From positions 124,001 through 188,000 of the forward strand of contig NZ_VFSD01000001.1 of assembly GCF_014332515.1 (NCBI RefSeq): 64,000 nucleotides of DNA, in the 5' to 3' direction. Source of the stretch: Pontibacter beigongshangensis. Lineage in GTDB: Bacteria; Bacteroidota; Bacteroidia; Cytophagales; Hymenobacteraceae. Shown here in pieces: positions 27,686 to 35,711 of this stretch. How positions within the stretch are numbered: the first letter of the stretch is position 1; every line of letters starts with the position of its first letter. The translations under genes and the position numbers were made by a program. The notes under the pieces are model-generated. The model was not told the DNA's origin, ran no database searches, and was given only the letters and a program-made list of their open reading frames with translations.

Positions 27686-28394
27686 AAGGCAGGCAGCCAG
27701 GAGCTTTTCACTTGTTTCTGTATCTCATTCCGTTACTTAATTTGCAATAGATCAGTGAATAAAGCAAGTATTTTGGCTGTTGATTTGCGATAAAAATACC
27801 TGGGAAACAGCTCCGGAAATGAACGTTTGTTTTTGTTTGCCCTGTGTTATTGATCTGGAAAGGCGTCTGTTTTGCCGCTTAATTGATTAAAGGGAATTTC
27901 CATTTTTCAAAATTTCTTGACCAGTTTTTCAAGTTTTAAGCCTTGACAAAGGAATATAATATTTTCCAAAGTGGCAGGAAATTCCCTGGTTAATATATGC
28001 AAAATGTATGTGCTTGTCTGGCCACGCCCATCTTATGGGCCGGTCATATAAAAGCAGCCGTGTGCCGTGGTTTGGCACCGGGCAGGCAATCTTATCCTGC
28101 TTGTAAAAGAGGTGAAGAGGTGCTTAACAAAGCCGCTTCTCCTTTTTCGTTCTTCCGGCAGGCATCAGGTATAATGCCATCTTATACTCATGTTATTACC
28201 TTTGGCTTTGGCTAATTAGAGGAACCCTACCGCAACTACAGGGCAGATGAGGTTGCCAGGAGTATCGATTCAGATAAAATGCCAGAAGCTCTTGCCTGAG
28301 GCTCCCGCCCACAAGATTCCTAACAGGAGGAGAAAAAGGGAGAGGGAGAGTGAACGTATGGAAGCAGCTAAATGCTGCAATTTGGGATAAACCT
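27686..28394. other. 709-bp intergenic region with family C copy
   Basis: The left part is AT-rich and contains a 10-bp inverted repeat (27892-27901 with 27977-27986). The right part is family C copy 2 (28173-28392). A 72-codon frame at 27997-28215 has no start context and runs into the repeat, so it is not called. Confidence 0.7.
28173..28392. repeat. Family C repeat, copy 2
   Basis: It shares ATGCCATCT, GCTAATTAGA (28211), GGCAGATGAGGTTGCCAGG, ATCGATTCAGA, AAATGCCAG and GTATGGAAG with 26015-26225. It ends at the stop of the pseudouridine synthase gene. Confidence 0.7.
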
Positions 28395-29399
28395 TTAGCG
28401 CCCTCGTTTTGGTGTTCCTTTTGGTGCTGATCCTCTGGTGCTGCTTTTAGGGCCGCTCTGCTTTCTGTCTGCGCCACGTGCTGCCGGCTTGGCGGCGCCT
28501 CTGGTACGGGGGTTGCTCTCTGTCCGCCCAGTGCCTCGTTTGGCGGCAGTTCCTGCTCTGGAGGCTTTCGTTTTACCACCTGTAGGGGCTGTTTCGCGGG
28601 TGTGGGAAGAAGTGCTTCTGGCGGGTCGCTCTTCGCGATAACTACTTTCGGAACCTCGCCCTCTGCCGGTTTTGGCTGGTTTGCTGTATTTCTGGGAAAG
28701 AATACTGGTAATCTGCGCGATTTCAGCTTCTGTCATGGCACGCCAAAATCCCAAGGGCAATTTCGCCAGCTTTATCGACTCAATCCTTACCCGTTGCAGG
28801 TGCTGCACCTTATACCCCAGGCTCTCGCACATTCTTTTTACGTGGTGGTTCGTGCCAGGCTCCAGCACGATCCTGAAACGGGTGGTAGCCTCTTTCGTCA
28901 CAGAAGATTTTTTCTGTTCTTCTCCCGGCTCTGTCGTCTCTCCGCCAGCGGTCAGCTTTGTCAGAAACTCGGAGGTGATGGGCTTGTCGACATGCACAAG
29001 GTATTCTTTCTGGTATCTGTTGTCGGCACGGGTAATTTTACGCACCAACTCGCTGTCGTTGCTCAGGAAGATAAGTCCTTCTTCGTCGCGGTCGAGGTGG
29101 CCGATGGGCAGGATAGAGGCAGGGTAGTTAAGGGAGCGGATAATGTTGTTCTTCACCGAGATATCCGTTGTAACGGCAATGCCGGCCGGCTTATTAAAAG
29201 CCAGGAAAACAGGCTCCTCCTCCCGCACTTGCAGCAACTGGTCATCTACCCGAACCTTGTCTTTGGCCGTGACCATGGTGCCGGGTTTCGGCTGTTTGCC
29301 ATTCACGGTTACGCGCCCCTGTTCGAGTAGATTGTCGGCTTCTCTTCTGGAGCACATGCCGCTATCGCTGATAAATTTGTTTAGTCTTTTTGGTTCCAT
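28395..29399 (-). CDS. RluF-like 23S rRNA pseudouridine synthase with basic tail
   Basis: This 334-residue protein has an N-terminal S4 RNA-binding domain (LNKFISDSGMCSRREADNLL) followed by an RsuA-family catalytic domain. It is closest in feel to RluF, which makes pseudouridine 2604 of 23S rRNA. The catalytic motif reads PIGHLDRDEEGLIFLSND, so the catalytic Asp is present but the preceding Arg, nearly invariant in the family, is His. The motif normally NRQIRRM reads NHHVKRM. A Lys/Arg/Gly/Ser-rich low-complexity tail of about 100 residues follows, probably binding RNA. Activity should be tested. Confidence 0.85.
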   Translation of the reverse strand: MEPKRLNKFISDSGMCSRREADNLLEQGRVTVNGKQPKPGTMVTAKDKVRVDDQLLQVREEEPVFLAFNKPAGIAVTTDISVKNNIIRSLNYPASILPIGHLDRDEEGLIFLSNDSELVRKITRADNRYQKEYLVHVDKPITSEFLTKLTAGGETTEPGEEQKKSSVTKEATTRFRIVLEPGTNHHVKRMCESLGYKVQHLQRVRIESIKLAKLPLGFWRAMTEAEIAQITSILSQKYSKPAKTGRGRGSESSYREERPARSTSSHTRETAPTGGKTKASRAGTAAKRGTGRTESNPRTRGAAKPAARGADRKQSGPKSSTRGSAPKGTPKRGR

Positions 29400-29699
29400 G
29401 CTATTCTTTTGTGGCGATGTAGTTCAATTGCCGTACGCCACGCTGTTATTTTACGCTTATTCCCAGCGGATAGCAAAATTACCTTAAATGAATTGCTTTA
29501 CCTATAAACCGCATCTTAACTTTCCGGGACCAGAACCAGAAGCAATTCGCGTAATAGCACCCATCACATGCAATCTTTCTTATGAAAATGGAAAATTGAA
29601 CTATACATCCCCATGGTTGTGCCGCAGGTGCTGGTATCAAAAAAATGCAGGCAGCCTTTCTCTTAAAGCTGCCCGTCAATCATTTATAAGTCAGGAGTT
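29400..29699. other. Intergenic region with terminator
   Basis: 300 bp between the rRNA modification gene and the T9SS-like gene. It contains the terminator at 29639-29673. Frames of 60-80 codons on both strands here overlap each other and lack family resemblance. Confidence 0.6.
29639..29673 (-). terminator. Rho-independent terminator after the T9SS-like protein
   Basis: Minus strand GGGCAGC pairs with GCTGCC around a 12-nt loop, then TGCATTTTTTTG. It lies about 27 nt past the stop at 29700. Confidence 0.8.
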
Positions 29700-30104
29700 T
29701 TACCTGCCAACCTTGAACCTGGTCCAGTAAGTGGTGTCAGATGTTTTAACCTCGATGAGGTAGGTGTCAGGACGGAGGGTGCCAACATTATAGCGCCATG
29801 CCTTCTTATTTTCAGAGGTATCTACCGGCTTCTGAAAAACCTGCTGGCCTGCAGTATTCGTTATCAAGAGCAGGGCGTCTTCTTTCAGGTCCTGTGCAAA
29901 ATCCAGCACGAAAGTTCCTTTCTGGGCTGGTTGGAGGTTAATGCCGGAAAGAGTCTCTATATGGATGGTGGGGTCTTCTTTTATCAGGATGTGCTCCTGA
30001 TGCAGCCTTGGCAGCTGTGTAGTTGCCTCCTGTGCCGACACCTGCAACGTCAGCAGGGCCAGCGGAAGGCATCCGGTTAACATATACTTTATTCTCTTCT
30101 TCAT
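29700..30104 (-). CDS. Small secreted protein resembling a T9SS C-terminal domain
   Basis: This 134-residue protein has a signal peptide (KRIKYMLTGCLPLALLTLQVSA) ending near residue 24. The rest is beta-rich with the end pattern VGTLRPDTYLIEVKTSDTTY, close to the type IX secretion C-terminal domain (L..G.Y.I.V). Normally this domain is attached to a large cargo protein; here it stands almost alone. It may be a mini-cargo, a remnant, or just a similar fold. It is separated from the DUF1835 gene by 63 nt and ends at a terminator. Confidence 0.75.
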   Translation of the reverse strand: MKKRIKYMLTGCLPLALLTLQVSAQEATTQLPRLHQEHILIKEDPTIHIETLSGINLQPAQKGTFVLDFAQDLKEDALLLITNTAGQQVFQKPVDTSENKKAWRYNVGTLRPDTYLIEVKTSDTTYWTRFKVGR

Positions 30105-30167
30105 ATTTGCTCATCTCAGTATACCCTGGTTATGCATAATTCAGGCCAGAGTTTAAGGGCAGGGGAC

Positions 30168-31103
30168 TTATTCCAGTTTTTTCCCGCCTGCTCTGATCCT
30201 GTTTTCTTCGTTGTCGCGACACCAGTCCATATTTTTTTCATCCAGCCTCACGCCTCCTATGTAGGTGTTCCGGCCCTGCAGCATCGAGAGGTGCAGCTGT
30301 TTCCGGAGCACTTTTCTTCCGGCTTCGGTAATAGACACATCTTCTCCGATGATGTGAAGGAGAGCCGGACTCAATTCCTGCAGGATCAGGTTGATCTGGC
30401 TGTCTCCGTAGCCGTATCCGGGTGCTGTTTGCCAGATCAACTGCCTGAGCGACTGCTTATCGGAGCCGCCATGGTCCAGGTGCTGCAGCAGAAGCGTCTC
30501 TACGTGGTTCATCCCGGTGGCACAGTCAGGGAACCGAAGAAAGTGCAAGGCAAGTGCCTCCTGCAGGTATTGGAAAGGGGACATCTCTCCCTGCACGATC
30601 TCCTGCAGGAGCAGCGGCGATTCATCGGCATATGCCTGCCAGAGCTGATGGGCCAGGGCCAGGTCGTCGGGTTTGAGTGTGATGCGGTTGGAATAGGTTC
30701 GCTGAATCTCAGCCACCGACAACAAGCTTACAGGCGTATGCGCAGGAGTGGCCATCTGCAGGGTCTGATGATGCTGGGGCTTTATATAATTAAGCAGAAA
30801 GAGCAGGTTAATCTGGCACATCAGGTCAGTATCGAACCAAAGCAGCACTTCCTTGTACCCGTAGAGCTGCCGTAACTGCAGGAGTACGTCCAGTACTTTT
30901 GCTTTGTAAACCTCTGCAGTTTCGGCGTAGTGCTGCTGTATATATTCCTGCCGCAACTCCCAGCAGGCGTCATCTTTACACTGAGCCACAAGGGGGCCTT
31001 CTGACATAATTTCGCGCCAGACGATGACGTCGCCAGGGAGAGCCGCCGCCTCAAAAGCAGCGACAGAGGCATCGCCGTTTAATATGTGCAGGGTTTTTAC
31101 CAT
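30168..31103 (-). CDS. DUF1835 domain-containing protein
   Basis: This 311-residue protein carries the DUF1835 start VKTLHILNGDASVAAF and ALPGDVIVWREIMSEGP, and a DUF3658-like C-terminus. The upstream in-frame Met at 31121 adds six unlikely residues, so 31103 is taken. No signal or membrane segment is seen and it is probably cytoplasmic. The domain function is unknown. It is on the same strand as the T9SS-like gene but has no obvious shared pathway. Confidence 0.85.
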   Translation of the reverse strand: MVKTLHILNGDASVAAFEAAALPGDVIVWREIMSEGPLVAQCKDDACWELRQEYIQQHYAETAEVYKAKVLDVLLQLRQLYGYKEVLLWFDTDLMCQINLLFLLNYIKPQHHQTLQMATPAHTPVSLLSVAEIQRTYSNRITLKPDDLALAHQLWQAYADESPLLLQEIVQGEMSPFQYLQEALALHFLRFPDCATGMNHVETLLLQHLDHGGSDKQSLRQLIWQTAPGYGYGDSQINLILQELSPALLHIIGEDVSITEAGRKVLRKQLHLSMLQGRNTYIGGVRLDEKNMDWCRDNEENRIRAGGKKLE

Positions 31104-31240
31104 GTTTCTCCTCTCCGGCAAATTTTACTTCGTTCGGAAGCAGAAGTGTTGATCGTGTGCATGCGCGTGGTTAAATTTCAGATTATCCGTAGCATTAATT
31201 TAAGTCTGACTGGAAGATGATAAGAACGGTCGGCAGTCCG

Positions 31241-31285
31241 GATTATTCTAATGAAAATGCCCCTCCGGAGGTTTTGCTGCTGCAG
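31241..31285 (+). repeat. Family A interspersed repeat
   Basis: GATTATTCTAATGAAAATGC followed by the perfect palindrome CCTCCGGAGG and TTTTGCTGCTGCAG. Confidence 0.85.
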
Positions 31286-31348
31286 AGATATAATAGGAAT
31301 CAGGAAGTGGGCTTTGCCAGGCACAGCAGGGTGCCTGGTGGGGAGCTT

Positions 31349-32218
31349 CTATTTTACTGTATACGCCACCACCCTGTTATCCAGGAATGTAGGCACCAGC
31401 AGTAGCTGTAGCTGCTGCGAATAGGCTATATCTGCAGTGTTGACCTTCTCAGCTTTGGTATCGAGGACGAGCCACTTTTTGCCTCGCTGGTTTACATAAT
31501 AGATTTCGCCATGCCAGTTAGAGATGAAAAAGCCTCCGGCTCCATCAACTGCTATGCCGTCTGCACTGGCTATGCCTTCGGTCCAGTCGGTAAATCTTTT
31601 GCGGCGGGTATCCAGTAGCCGTACATGGCCGCTGCTTGCAAAGGCTACGATCAGTCGGTTTTGATCATATAGCAGGCCGTTGGGCATTTCATTTTTGGTT
31701 TTATCCATCCAGGTGCTGATGCGGCCGTTACGCAGCAGGTATATTTTGCCTTCCTGCGAGTCAGAAATGTACACATTGCCTTCACTGTCGACTGTTACGT
31801 CGTTCAGGTTGGTAGCTTTGTCGGCTTTGAAACGATCCAGTATAGCGCCTGACTGGGTAGAGATTGCCACTACTTCGTCTATGTCGGCTACGTACAGGAT
31901 GTTGTTGAAAAGCGCCATGCCTTTGGGGTTGTTGAGCCCTGCCACCCAATAGAGTTGTTCTACCTCTCCATGGGGGCTGAGGATAGAAATAAAGCCGTCG
32001 CCATCTTTCCGGTCAGTTGTTCTTTTGTTTATGTTCGATACATAAATAACGTTTCGCTGCGGGTCGTGCAGCACCGATTCCGGCGTGCGGAGGGTATTGT
32101 CGCTGGCCCAGGCCTCTTTAAGGGTTACAGGCGCTCCTCCTCCAAACAAGCCGGAGCGGCAGGAGGTGAAGAAAGGAGCGGTTAGGAGCAGAAGCAGGTA
32201 CGGAAGGAGAGCACGCAT
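31349..32218 (-). CDS. SMP-30/NHL-like beta-propeller lipoprotein
   Basis: 289 residues from the ATG at 32218, which gives a lipoprotein signal (MRALLPYLLLLLTAPFFTSC, lipidated Cys20). The body is a six-bladed-propeller type protein with repeated NVIYVSNIN, ILYVADIDEV, NVYISDSQEGKIYLL and DGIAVDGAGGFFISNW units. Related proteins include SMP-30/gluconolactonase and NHL-repeat proteins. The metal-binding residues of gluconolactonase cannot be confirmed. It is exported to the periplasm or outer membrane; the ligand is unknown. It is transcribed after menE but is not obviously related to menaquinone synthesis. Confidence 0.85.
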   Translation of the reverse strand: MRALLPYLLLLLTAPFFTSCRSGLFGGGAPVTLKEAWASDNTLRTPESVLHDPQRNVIYVSNINKRTTDRKDGDGFISILSPHGEVEQLYWVAGLNNPKGMALFNNILYVADIDEVVAISTQSGAILDRFKADKATNLNDVTVDSEGNVYISDSQEGKIYLLRNGRISTWMDKTKNEMPNGLLYDQNRLIVAFASSGHVRLLDTRRKRFTDWTEGIASADGIAVDGAGGFFISNWHGEIYYVNQRGKKWLVLDTKAEKVNTADIAYSQQLQLLLVPTFLDNRVVAYTVK

Positions 32219-32361
32219 GGGTTCTTGATTTGGTGTGTATACACCCTTACGGCAATTTATAGCAACCTGTTTGCCAGCAGCACCTCTTATCAGCATCAAA
32301 AGAAATGGTTCCGGCTACTGGCTAACCCTACAAACCCCATAAAATGATAAACCTGTCTCGC

Positions 32362-33471
32362 TCAGGAAGTTTCCAGGCCTAATTTGCTCATGGTACGTAG
32401 ACGGGATATTTTGCCGGTGGGAGTTTCGCTGAACGAAGGGCTGTACAGGATTTCTTTGGGCAACTCGAACTTTCGGAGAAAATTGGCCAGCTTGCCAAAA
32501 AGTACAAGCTCAGATTCGGCTCCCCATGGTTCACCTTCCACTATCAGGACAATCTTTTCGCCCAGGAGTTCATCAGGCTGCGAAGCTACAAAAAAGCGTG
32601 GCACCGGCTCCCGCTCTGCCAAAGCTTCGGCTATGGCCACTTCCAGTTTCTCGGTCTGCACCTTTACGCCACCCGTGTTAATGGTATTGTCTATGCGACC
32701 TATCCAGCGGAAGCGGGTGGGGGTGAGGATCTCGACAAGGTCGTTTGTTACCACCAGCTCGTTGTTGGTCACATCGGCCTTAATGGTCAGGCAGCCCCGT
32801 TTATCCTGCGCGATCTGCACCCCTTTCAGCACTTCGTAGTATTCAGCGGCCGCCGTTCCGTTTAGTTGGCGGAGCGCAATATGCGATACCGTTTCAGACA
32901 TGCCGTAGGTATGGTAAACGGGAGGCTTTATACGCTGTATGTCGCGCTGCAAAGACAATCCTACTGGTGCACCTCCTACCAGTATCGCCTTCATTTGGTT
33001 CAGCCAGTCCAGCGACTCAGGCGATGCCTGCAAAACAGATTGAAGCTGCATGGGCACAAAAGAGGCAAAATCAAATTTCGTGAATTCTGGCAGGTGAGCG
33101 AGCGGGTTGCTGCTTGGGGTAATAATGGTGATGTCCATGTCGGCCACCAAACCGCGGACCAGCATCATCAGGCCGCCAATATACTCCGTGTTCAGGCATA
33201 CCAGGGTAGTATCGCCGGGCTCCAGGTGGAGCAGTCGGATCGTTTTCTGGGCACTAAATTCGAGCTGCTGCCGGGTAAGCTTCACCTGCTTGGGAGCGCC
33301 TGTTGAGCCGGAAGTCTGGGTGGCAAATTCCTGCACCCCGTTCAGCCAGTCCGCACAGAACTCCAGGGTTTTTACCTCATACCCGTTCAGGGGGATATCC
33401 TGGCGGAATGAATACCCCATTAGCTCCTGATAGGTGAATTTATTCCCGTTTAGCTGAAGAGACGCTGGCAT
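32362..33471 (-). CDS. menE: o-Succinylbenzoate-CoA ligase MenE
   Basis: This 369-residue AMP-forming ligase activates o-succinylbenzoate with CoA in menaquinone synthesis. The ATP motif TSGSTGAPK is at 53-61. YHTYGMSETVSHIALRQ follows, and the closing lid domain has WIGRIDNTINTGGVKVQTEK. The short length (most MenE proteins are 450+) is usual for Bacteroidota. It lies downstream of menB with a 384-bp gap and an intervening terminator, so it may have its own promoter. Confidence 0.92.
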   Translation of the reverse strand: MPASLQLNGNKFTYQELMGYSFRQDIPLNGYEVKTLEFCADWLNGVQEFATQTSGSTGAPKQVKLTRQQLEFSAQKTIRLLHLEPGDTTLVCLNTEYIGGLMMLVRGLVADMDITIITPSSNPLAHLPEFTKFDFASFVPMQLQSVLQASPESLDWLNQMKAILVGGAPVGLSLQRDIQRIKPPVYHTYGMSETVSHIALRQLNGTAAAEYYEVLKGVQIAQDKRGCLTIKADVTNNELVVTNDLVEILTPTRFRWIGRIDNTINTGGVKVQTEKLEVAIAEALAEREPVPRFFVASQPDELLGEKIVLIVEGEPWGAESELVLFGKLANFLRKFELPKEILYSPSFSETPTGKISRLRTMSKLGLETS

Positions 33472-33855
33472 GGTTCGTACAATTATTAAATGTCAGTTTA
33501 ACAACTAACAAGGTTGAAAATCAGCAGAACTTAAGCAAGTAATTCCGCTTAATTTTTTATATGTAAACAAGTTGTGTCCCTAATAAGTTTTGATGATGCC
33601 GGCCTGTTGTAAATAAGAGGCATGGTGTCAGACAAAATCAGGGTGGTGCTTCCTGCCCACCATATGATGGAAATTTCTACTACTTTAAGGGAGGCTACTT
33701 CTTTCCTGATCCTGCTAAAATGAAAGTGCCATTTGCCTTAGCTGCTACTCCTGCAGCATTCTATTTCAAGAGCAAGAGCATATTTTTAAAAAGGAAAAAA
33801 GAGTTACGGCATACTTACTGATGCTTGTGTGCCGTAACTCTGGAGCTAATGCTGA
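33472..33855. other. Intergenic region menB/menE
   Basis: 384 bp with a terminator for menB at 33793-33841. A stretch near 33711-33765 (AAAATGAAAGTGCC then GCTGCTACTCCTGCAGC) may be a much-diverged family A copy. No gene, and in particular no menC, is present. Confidence 0.7.
33793..33841 (-). terminator. Rho-independent terminator after menB
   Basis: Minus strand AGAGTTACGGCA (33830-33841) pairs perfectly with 33800-33811 (TGCCGTAACTCT on that strand), followed by TTTTTTCC. It starts 14 nt past the menB stop. Confidence 0.88.
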
Positions 33856-34680
33856 TCAGGGGAATTTCGGGAATTTGGAGAAGTCGGGCTTGCGTTTTTC
33901 CAGGAAGGCGTTTTTACCTTCTTTGGCTTCTTCAGAGAGATAGTACAGGAGCGTGGCATCGCCAGCCAGTTGCTGTATCCCCGCCTGTCCGTCAAGCTCG
34001 GCGTTAAACGAGGCTTTGAGCATGCGCAGCGCCAGCGGGCTTTTCTGCAGGATCTTCTCGCACCAGGCAACTGTTGTTTCCTCGAGCTGCTCCAGCGGCA
34101 CCACCTTGTTTACCAGCCCCATCTGCAGGGCATCCTGAGCATCGTACTGGTCGCAGAGGAACCAGATTTCGCGCGCTTTTTTCTGGCCCACCACACGCGC
34201 CAGGTAAGAAGCCCCGAAGCCGCCATCGAAAGAGCCTACATTGGGACCTGTTTGCCCGAAGCGGGCATTCTCAGCGGCAATGGTCATGTCGCACACCACG
34301 TGTAGCACATGGCCGCCCCCAATGGCCCAGCCGGCCACCATGGCGATTACCGGCTTCGGAATACGGCGGATCTGCATCTGCAGGTCGAGCACATTCAGGC
34401 GGGGCACTGTGTCTTCGCCCACGTAGCCGCCATGCCCGCGCACGCTCTGGTCGCCGCCACTGCAGAAAGCCTTGCCGCCTTCGCCCGTGAGTATGATCGC
34501 ACCGACTTTCTCGTCCTGGCGGGCCAGTTCCATGGCTTCGCTCATTTCGGTTACCGTGCGGGGGGTAAAAGCATTGTGCACCTGCGGGCGGTTTATGCTG
34601 ATTTTGGCAATGCCATTGTAGTATTGAAAAAGAATCTCCTTGTATTCTTTCAGCGTGGTCCAGTTAAATTTGCTTTCCAT
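33856..34680 (-). CDS. menB: 1,4-Dihydroxy-2-naphthoyl-CoA synthase MenB
   Basis: This 274-residue crotonase-fold enzyme closes the naphthoate ring from o-succinylbenzoyl-CoA. Visible motifs are [48 protein letters not shown] and [15 protein letters not shown], all typical of MenB. The length fits. It follows the DoxX-like gene by about 200 nt and ends at a strong terminator. Confidence 0.96.
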   Translation of the reverse strand: MESKFNWTTLKEYKEILFQYYNGIAKISINRPQVHNAFTPRTVTEMSEAMELARQDEKVGAIILTGEGGKAFCSGGDQSVRGHGGYVGEDTVPRLNVLDLQMQIRRIPKPVIAMVAGWAIGGGHVLHVVCDMTIAAENARFGQTGPNVGSFDGGFGASYLARVVGQKKAREIWFLCDQYDAQDALQMGLVNKVVPLEQLEETTVAWCEKILQKSPLALRMLKASFNAELDGQAGIQQLAGDATLLYYLSEEAKEGKNAFLEKRKPDFSKFPKFP

Positions 34681-34880
34681 TAAACTATTCTGTTAAACAT
34701 AGTACCTGCAGCCACTGCGATGGTCGCAAAAGGCTGCTTCAGGAGTAAAAGTACAAACAGATTACTATTGTTTAAAATTTAGTGTGTTTTTATGCCTGAA
34801 GACGAAAAAATGGAAAGCTCCTGAACGCGTAGCTGTCCTGCCTGCCGCCTGCCAGCAGCAAATTTGCTCAGAGGCCGAAT

Positions 34881-35336
34881 TTAGTTATCCAGCGGATCAT
34901 GTTTGGTTCGGATTCTGTAGTCGGCGGAAAGGCGGCCCGAACCGAAGATCAGAAAGAAAATAAGCAGCGCCAGCACGATGATAGATGACCACAGCTCGGT
35001 ATTCTCTGAGTAAAAGCCCCGCTCAGGGTTAATGAAAAATACGGCTCCTATCAGAATTGGCAGCTGAAACAGGATGGCGGCCCTCGTAATCAACCCTATC
35101 GCGATCAGAATACCACCCACCAGGTGGACAAAGGCTACGTAGTGCGCCAGGCCGAGCGATACCCATGAAAACTGGCTGTTGTTCATGATTTGTTGTAGTG
35201 CGGCGGTGTCCTGAATAAACAGCCAGCCTTTCACAAAAATAAAGACGCCCAGTGCCATGCGTAAGAAATCTATCCAGATCGGATGGTGCGAATCGGCCCA
35301 GCGCTCCACACGGTTCATGTCATGTGTTAAATTCAT
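34881..35336 (-). CDS. DoxX-family integral membrane protein
   Basis: This 151-residue inner-membrane protein has four hydrophobic segments (around 25-45, 60-85, 90-110 and 115-135), with GVFIFVKGWLFIQ and HLVGGILIAIGLITRAAIL typical of DoxX. Family members often work with quinones or as thiol/oxygen stress factors; the exact role is unknown. It is placed between menD and menB on the same strand, so a link with quinone metabolism is plausible but only by position. Confidence 0.85.
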   Translation of the reverse strand: MNLTHDMNRVERWADSHHPIWIDFLRMALGVFIFVKGWLFIQDTAALQQIMNNSQFSWVSLGLAHYVAFVHLVGGILIAIGLITRAAILFQLPILIGAVFFINPERGFYSENTELWSSIIVLALLIFFLIFGSGRLSADYRIRTKHDPLDN

Positions 35337-35711
35337 GGCTTTGATATTTAGGATGAATAAATATTTCTTATTATTTAAACGATTTATTCAAAACTTCGGA
35401 CATGTTCTGGCGTAGCTGTTTTGGCCCCTGGATTTTCAGAAATTTTAATTAATTTGAAGATTTGTAAATTTGGAGATGAGATGATTTGGGAATGAAGGAA
35501 CAGCGCAGGCTTAAACAGCGGTCCGATATACGATCCCAATATTTTACTTTTGGCTTCTTGAATTTTGTGTCTTATGTCCTGCCTTCTTTTGTCCTGCCCA
35601 TTGGGTTCATGCCGGGCTGCAGCCGTAAAGGCTCCGGAGGACTAAAATCATTAGAATAATTGTACGTTGAATAAGCCGCTGCTATTGAGTCAAGATATTA
35701 ATGCCGGCAGC
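35337..35711. other. Intergenic region menD/DoxX
   Basis: 375 bp containing a heptad-like low-complexity tract (TTTGAAGATTTGTAAATTTGG, about 35453-35474), and a minus-oriented family A copy (35614-35661). No gene is visible. Confidence 0.7.
35614..35661 (-). repeat. Family A interspersed repeat
   Basis: Minus strand AATTATTCTAATGATTTTAG, the core TCCTCCGGAG, then a CTGCAGCC remnant of the tail. It lies 51 nt downstream of the menD stop. Confidence 0.8.

Noticed and set aside
27997..28215. 72-codon frame before the RluF-like gene
   Set aside because: It runs into a family C repeat and has low-complexity, uncharacteristic translation.
29488..29730. 80-codon frame overlapping the T9SS-like gene end
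   Set aside because: It runs over the terminator and the end of a better-supported gene.
33711..33765. Further family A copy
   Set aside because: Only the tail and a short AAAATGAAA piece are similar; the sharp AATTATT start and the core are missing, so it was not counted.
33472..33855. Hidden menC fragment between menB and menE
   Set aside because: The gap is only 384 bp, contains a terminator, and no frame shows enolase-family motifs.
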